Part shown: positions 60,343 to 64,000 of the stretch, in pieces
Position numbering within the stretch: the first letter of the stretch is position 1
How the letters are laid out: each line of letters starts with the position of its first letter
NCBI GenBank assembly: GCA_964635055.1
Contig: CAZWMT010000005.1
Span: forward strand, 62,001-126,000
Source of the DNA: JAEUJM01 sp964635055
Lineage (GTDB): Bacteria; Actinomycetota; Acidimicrobiia; Acidimicrobiales; DATDAH01
Direction of reading: 5' to 3'
DNA length: 64,000 bases
Program-made: the position numbers and the translations under genes
The notes under the pieces: generated by a model
What the model saw: only the letters and a program-made list of their open reading frames with translations
What the model was told of the DNA's origin: nothing
The model's database searches: none

Positions 60343-61738
60343 GCACGGCGTCGGCGCCCAGCGCGGCGGCGACCACCAGGACGCCCTCGGCGGTGGCCCG
60401 GTAGCGGGTGACCCCGAACGTGGCGCCGGCGGCGAGGGTGACGGTGAGCGCCACGGCGAGGAAGGGGATGATCGGCACCCGCCGGCGGCGCATCGACCAC
60501 AGGCCGCCGACGGCGAGCGGCACCAGGAGGTAGTACGCGGCCAAGCCGAGCCACGAGGCGGTGCGGCCACGGTTCTCGACGTCGATGTCGAGCCGGGTGC
60601 CCTGGACCGGCGCGTAGACGCCCCAGACCCGACCGACGCGTGCTGCGACCACGATGGGCAGGCGCCCCAGGTGGTCGCGGATGTAGGCGGACGCCTGCTC
60701 GCCGTACGGGAGGTCCGACTCGCTCTCGTCGTAGAGGCGGGGGTCTCGCAACGAGAGCTCGACGGCGCGCACCCCGTCCTCGGACGCCAGGCAGTCGGCG
60801 GGACGGTCGATGCGGTCGCACAGGTCGGCCTGGGTGGCCGCCGAGAGGGTGCGGGGGTCGAAGCACGATGCGTACGACCCGATCAGCGACCCGTACCACG
60901 AGCCGTCGCAGCTGGCGCCGGACAGGACGACCCCGCTCGAGCTGGTGAGCAGCACCGGGTTCTCGAAACGGGTGAGGTTGTAGGCCAGCCAGGGCGCCAG
61001 GACCGCGAGGAGCGTCACGCCCGACACCGCCACGAACGCGATCCGGCGGCCCCACGAACGGTCGCGGGCCAGGAGGGCGAGGGGTGCCGCGATGAGCACG
61101 ATGAGGGCGATGGCCTCGCTGCGGGTGAGCGTGGCCAGGCCGATGGCGGCGCCGAGGAGTGCCGCCCGGCCCAGCGACGGCCGACGCCAGAAGGCGTACG
61201 CGGCCGCCACGGCGACGGTGACGGTGAGGACCGCCGCCGACTCCGACAGCAGGACGCCGTCGTTGATCCACAGGCCGGGGTACAGCGCGGCCACCGCGGC
61301 GGCGCCCAGGCCCACCCGGTCGGCGGTGGCCGCGGGCGCCAGCCGGCGGGCCAGGAGGCCCACCACCGCCACCGTGGCGGCGCCGAGCAGGCACGAGGCC
61401 AGGCGGTGCCCGGTGATCGAGTCGACGCCCAGCTTCGACCAGAGGGCCAGGTAGGTGGCGTACACGGGGGGATGGGCCGCGCTGGGGGTGAGCACGTCCG
61501 CTGCGGTGACCGGTCGCAGGTCGACGCCCAGGGGGACCACGTAGCCGAGGCCCTTGGCCAAGGCGTTGGCCTGGTGGTGGTAGTAGAGCGAGTCGCCGGC
61601 GATCACGTAGCCCCGCCCGCCCGCGTCGGCGGTGGGTCGCAGCACCAGGACGTTCACCACCCGCAGGACCAGGCCCGCGAGGGTGATGGCGACGAGGGCC
61701 AGCCGGAAGCGGCGCTCGTCCGCCGGGTTCTCGATCAC
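60284..61738 (-). CDS. Polytopic membrane protein, GT-C (ArnT/PMT-like) glycosyltransferase
   Basis: The product has 484 residues and about 10-11 membrane spans. The N-terminus begins IENPADERRFRLALVAITLAGLVLRVVNVLVLRPTADAGGRGYVIAGDSLYYHHQANALAKGLGY, given here in outline: TM1 is followed by the long first loop with an Asp-rich site (AGDSLYYHHQ) typical of GT-C enzymes. Later AAHPPVYATYLALW and WINDGVLLSESAAVLTVT match ArnT-like patterns. It probably transfers a sugar from a lipid carrier outside the membrane. GTG 61738 is chosen to avoid overlap with the divergent gene. The C-terminus overlaps the decarboxylase gene end. Confidence 0.8.
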   Translation of the reverse strand: MIENPADERRFRLALVAITLAGLVLRVVNVLVLRPTADAGGRGYVIAGDSLYYHHQANALAKGLGYVVPLGVDLRPVTAADVLTPSAAHPPVYATYLALWSKLGVDSITGHRLASCLLGAATVAVVGLLARRLAPAATADRVGLGAAAVAALYPGLWINDGVLLSESAAVLTVTVAVAAAYAFWRRPSLGRAALLGAAIGLATLTRSEAIALIVLIAAPLALLARDRSWGRRIAFVAVSGVTLLAVLAPWLAYNLTRFENPVLLTSSSGVVLSGASCDGSWYGSLIGSYASCFDPRTLSAATQADLCDRIDRPADCLASEDGVRAVELSLRDPRLYDESESDLPYGEQASAYIRDHLGRLPIVVAARVGRVWGVYAPVQGTRLDIDVENRGRTASWLGLAAYYLLVPLAVGGLWSMRRRRVPIIPFLAVALTVTLAAGATFGVTRYRATAEGVLVVAAALGADAVLRRASSRATGGPSRSSSEG

Positions 61739-61752
61739 GCCCTCGATCTCAC

Positions 61753-61759
61753 TACCGTA
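61753..61759. promoter_or_regulatory. Overlapping divergent -10 boxes (TACCGTA)
   Basis: TACCGT (61753-61758) faces the MBL gene, 10 nt before ATG 61769. Its reverse TACGGT (61759-61754) faces the membrane protein gene, 15 nt before GTG 61738. The two -10 boxes share five bases, so the promoters may exclude each other. Confidence 0.45.
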
Positions 61760-61768
61760 CTCAGCACC

Positions 61769-63196
61769 ATGAGGTTCACCGTGATCGGCCACGCCAGCCT
61801 GTACATCGAGACCGACGGGCCCGAGGGTGCGTGCACGGGGCCGACGATCCTGATCGACCCGTGGCTGTTCGGGTCCTGCTACTGGCGGTCGTGGTGGCAC
61901 TTCGCGCCGCAGGAGGAGCTGCGGCCGGAGTGGCTGGCACCCGACTACCTGTACCTCACCCACCACCACTTCGACCACTGCCACTACCCCTCGTTGGGGC
62001 GCATCGACACGGGCACCCAGGTGCGGGTCTCGATTTTCGGGGTGGACGTGAGGGGCGGCGAGGTGCGGTCGCTGGGCTTCGAGCAGGTGACCGAGTTGCC
62101 CCACGGTGAGATCACGACGCTGGCACCGGGGGTTCGGGTGGCGTCGTACCAGTACGGCTTCGACGACACCGCCTTCGTGGTGGCCGACGGCGACGACGTG
62201 GTGGCCGACCTGAACGACTGCAAGATCCGGGGCCGGGCGCTCGACCAGGTGGCGTTCGACTTCGGTCATCCCACCTTCATGTTCAAGACCCACTCGTGGG
62301 CGCAGTCCTATCCCATCGGCTACGAGGCCGAGGACCCCGCCGACCTCACCCTGCTCAGCCGCCACACCTACATCGAGGACTTCGTCGCCGCCGCCGGGCA
62401 ACTGCAGCCGCGCTACGCGGTGCCCTTCGCCAACATGGTGGCCTTCCTCCACCCCGAGAGCCGCTGGGTGAACCCGAACCTCATCACCCCCGACGAGGTG
62501 CGCACCGAGTTCGAGGCCGCGGCGGGCGTGGAGCACACGGAGCTGAAGGTGCTGTCACCCGGAGACGTCTGGTCGTCGGGCAGTGGCTTCGAGCTCACCG
62601 GCCACGACTGGTTCGCCGATCCCGACGCCGCGCTGGCGGCACGGGCCGAGGAGGCCCGTGAGGCGCTGGAGCGCTGCGCCGAGGAGGAGGAGGGTGTAAC
62701 CCTGTCGTGGGACGCCTTCTCGGCGTACCTCGGCGACTTCCTGCACGACCTGCCCCCACTGATGCCCCGGGTGCTGCTCAAGCGGCCCGTGGTGTTCGAG
62801 GTGCCGTCGTCGGCCGAGCCGTACTGGGTGGTCGACTTCCGCCACCGCTCGGTCACCCGGGCCACGGAGCCGCCCGACGACCGCGCCAGCCTGATCCAGA
62901 TCAACGAGGCGGTGCTGGCCGACGCGATCGACAAGCGCATCCTGCACTTCACCCACGGAGGGATGCGGATCCACGTGAAGCTCCGTCCCGGCGGCGCCAG
63001 CGGCGACCTGGCGTTCTGGGGGGTGCTCATGGTGTGGGAGATCGGGTACCTGCCGGTGCACCGCCTGCTGCGGCCCCGGTTCCTGTCGGCGCTGTGGCGG
63101 CGCCGGCGCGAGGCCTACGACGCCGTCGCCGGCCTCCGGGGCCCGGGCACGCCGCTCGAGCGACTGGCCGGCGGCTTCGCCTCCACCGACGCCTGA
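61769..63196 (+). CDS. MBL-fold metallo-hydrolase with C-terminal extension
   Basis: The product has 475 residues. The metallo-beta-lactamase motif HHHFDH is at 65-70 (H65, H67, D69, H70), followed by DDTAFVVADGDDVVADLNDC and FDFGHPTFMFKTHSWAQSYP (further His ligands). It has an N-terminal FTVIGHASLYIETDGP like UlaG/RomA-type and CMP-sialate-hydroxylase-like proteins. The C-terminal 200 residues (DAFSAYLGDFLHDLPPLMPRV; ILHFTHGGMRIHVKLRPGG) form an extra domain seen in a subset of the family. The substrate is unknown. ATG 61769 is supported by TACCGT upstream. Confidence 0.85.
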   Translation: MRFTVIGHASLYIETDGPEGACTGPTILIDPWLFGSCYWRSWWHFAPQEELRPEWLAPDYLYLTHHHFDHCHYPSLGRIDTGTQVRVSIFGVDVRGGEVRSLGFEQVTELPHGEITTLAPGVRVASYQYGFDDTAFVVADGDDVVADLNDCKIRGRALDQVAFDFGHPTFMFKTHSWAQSYPIGYEAEDPADLTLLSRHTYIEDFVAAAGQLQPRYAVPFANMVAFLHPESRWVNPNLITPDEVRTEFEAAAGVEHTELKVLSPGDVWSSGSGFELTGHDWFADPDAALAARAEEAREALERCAEEEEGVTLSWDAFSAYLGDFLHDLPPLMPRVLLKRPVVFEVPSSAEPYWVVDFRHRSVTRATEPPDDRASLIQINEAVLADAIDKRILHFTHGGMRIHVKLRPGGASGDLAFWGVLMVWEIGYLPVHRLLRPRFLSALWRRRREAYDAVAGLRGPGTPLERLAGGFASTDA

Positions 63197-63248
63197 CGGG
63201 GTCACACCGCGCCGCCATCGGTCCCGTGGCGGGTGCCGCCGAAAGACG

Positions 63249-63324
63249 AGGTGTCGCCTACCAGGCGAGGTGCCGCCTACCAGGCGAGGTGCCGCGTGCC
63301 CGGCGAGCTGTCGCCTGCCGGGCG
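63249..63324. repeat. Four 19-bp tandem repeats with hairpin cores
   Basis: Units at 63249, 63268, 63287 and 63306 share the AGGTGCCGCCTACCAGGCG pattern. Units 1 and 2 contain CGCCT-ACC-AGGCG stems; unit 4 reads CGCCT-GCC-GGGCG, which still pairs, while unit 3 is degenerate. They lie between convergent genes and may act in termination. Confidence 0.8.
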
Positions 63325-63329
63325 GCCGC

Positions 63330-64000
63330 TCACCAGGGGGCGTCGATGCCGATGGTGGCGGGGGAGGGGGCGGCGCCGTTGGCCCCGTTCGAGGGCGGGG
63401 CGGCCTGCTCGGGCCGCCAGCCCTCGGTGGTGGGCTCGCCCATGATCTGGTCGATCACCTCGGCGGGCTGGGGCTTGCAGTAGTAGAAGCCCTGGGCCAT
63501 GTGGCAGTCGAGGCTGCGCAGGTAGCGGACCTGGTCGGCGGTCTCGACCCCCTCGGCGACGGTCACCATGCCGAGGCCCCGGGCCATGCCGATCAGGTTC
63601 TCGACGATGGTGGTGTCCTCACGGCTGTGGCCGAGGCCGTCCACGAAGCTCTTGTCGATCTTCAGGATGTCCATGCTGAACTTGCGCAGGAAGCTGAGCG
63701 ACGAGAAACCGGTGCCGAAGTCGTCGAGGGCGAGGGCGACACCGCTGGTCTTGGCGGTGCGCAGCATGGTCCACGCCGCCTCGACGTCGTGCATGAGGGC
63801 ACCCTCGGTGATCTCCAGGCAGATCAGGCTCGGGTCGACCTGGGTCACGGTCAGCACCCGGGTCAACACGTCGGGGAAGTCGTACTGGGCCAACTGGCGG
63901 GTCGAGACGTTCAGCGTCACCGCCAGGGGTGCCCGGTCGGCGTAGGCCTCCTGCCAGCGCTTGGCCTGCCGGCAGGCCTCTTCCAGCACCCAGGTGCCGA
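63330..64000 (-). CDS. EAL-domain c-di-GMP phosphodiesterase, 5'-truncated
   Basis: About 222 C-terminal residues are visible; the frame is open to the window edge, and the residues before 63989 continue the EAL pattern (WVLEEACRQAKRW), so the true start and the EAL motif itself lie outside. Catalytic motifs present are LNVSTRQL (Asn), LEITEGAL (Glu), DDFGTGFSSL, LKIDKSFV (Lys), AEGVET (Glu) and QGFYYCKPQP. All expected metal and catalytic residues of this part are kept, so an active phosphodiesterase is likely. The Ala/Pro-rich tail (PPSNGANGAAPSPA) is not part of the domain. Confidence 0.92.
   Translation of the reverse strand, partial: GTWVLEEACRQAKRWQEAYADRAPLAVTLNVSTRQLAQYDFPDVLTRVLTVTQVDPSLICLEITEGALMHDVEAAWTMLRTAKTSGVALALDDFGTGFSSLSFLRKFSMDILKIDKSFVDGLGHSREDTTIVENLIGMARGLGMVTVAEGVETADQVRYLRSLDCHMAQGFYYCKPQPAEVIDQIMGEPTTEGWRPEQAAPPSNGANGAAPSPATIGIDAPW

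Overview
The window comes from a very GC-rich bacterium with actinobacterial gene content. It carries the gcvH-garA-ftsR-(Rv1829-type nuclease)-(Rv1830-type MerR)-glycine cleavage synteny known from mycobacteria, a complete conservon (sensor kinase, roadblock, DUF742, small GTPase), a DUF222/HNH (13E12-type) gene and a two-subunit glycine decarboxylase. Acidimicrobiia or a close relative fits best, but that placement is inference. A run of 100 Ns at 14531-14630 shows this is a draft scaffold. No rRNA, tRNA, CRISPR array or phage was recognised.

Layout. 1-9.3 kb: 3' part of a sulfatase, an SRAP/HMCES DNA-protein crosslink protein, a DUF2079 membrane protein, a HIT hydrolase, a CDP-alcohol phosphatidyltransferase, a nucleotidyltransferase/phosphomannomutase-like fusion, and an MFS exporter with a TetR regulator and a clear operator. 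9.3-12.8 kb is accessory: a 23-residue membrane peptide, a hypothetical + HEPN-like gene pair lying between two near-identical 19-bp repeats, and the DUF222/HNH gene. 12.8-29.4 kb: zinc ribbon, DinB protein, then the glycine-cleavage/GarA region, interrupted by two tandem 1.4-kresidue secreted proteins (carboxypeptidase-regulatory-like repeats, DUF4214-like, beta-helix, GH5-like). 29.5-43.4 kb: pentapeptide lipoprotein, a three-gene membrane operon, acyltransferase, sugar aminotransferase, diiron ferritin-like protein, J-domain protein, DUF983, copper amine oxidase, two unknown genes, M18 aminopeptidase, CapA-like lipoprotein, DUF4388. 43.6-48.0 kb: conservon. 48-64 kb: glycosyltransferase, OatA-like acyltransferase, small membrane protein, Lon, an oxidoreductase, a quinone-oxidoreductase-like enzyme, a PLP decarboxylase, an ArnT-like membrane protein, an MBL-fold hydrolase and a 5'-truncated EAL protein.

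Two themes run through the window. Many genes have a TANNNT hexamer ending 6-8 nt before the start codon, the pattern of leaderless transcription; it was used to choose several starts. Short tandem repeats are frequent at gene junctions. The most striking is a 56-bp array between garA and ftsR in which every unit is a mini-ORF whose stop overlaps the next start (ATGA), chaining garA to ftsR much like mycobacterial MIRU elements. Functionally the window joins one-carbon/glycine metabolism with GarA-type metabolic control, cell-surface polysaccharide modification, and signalling.
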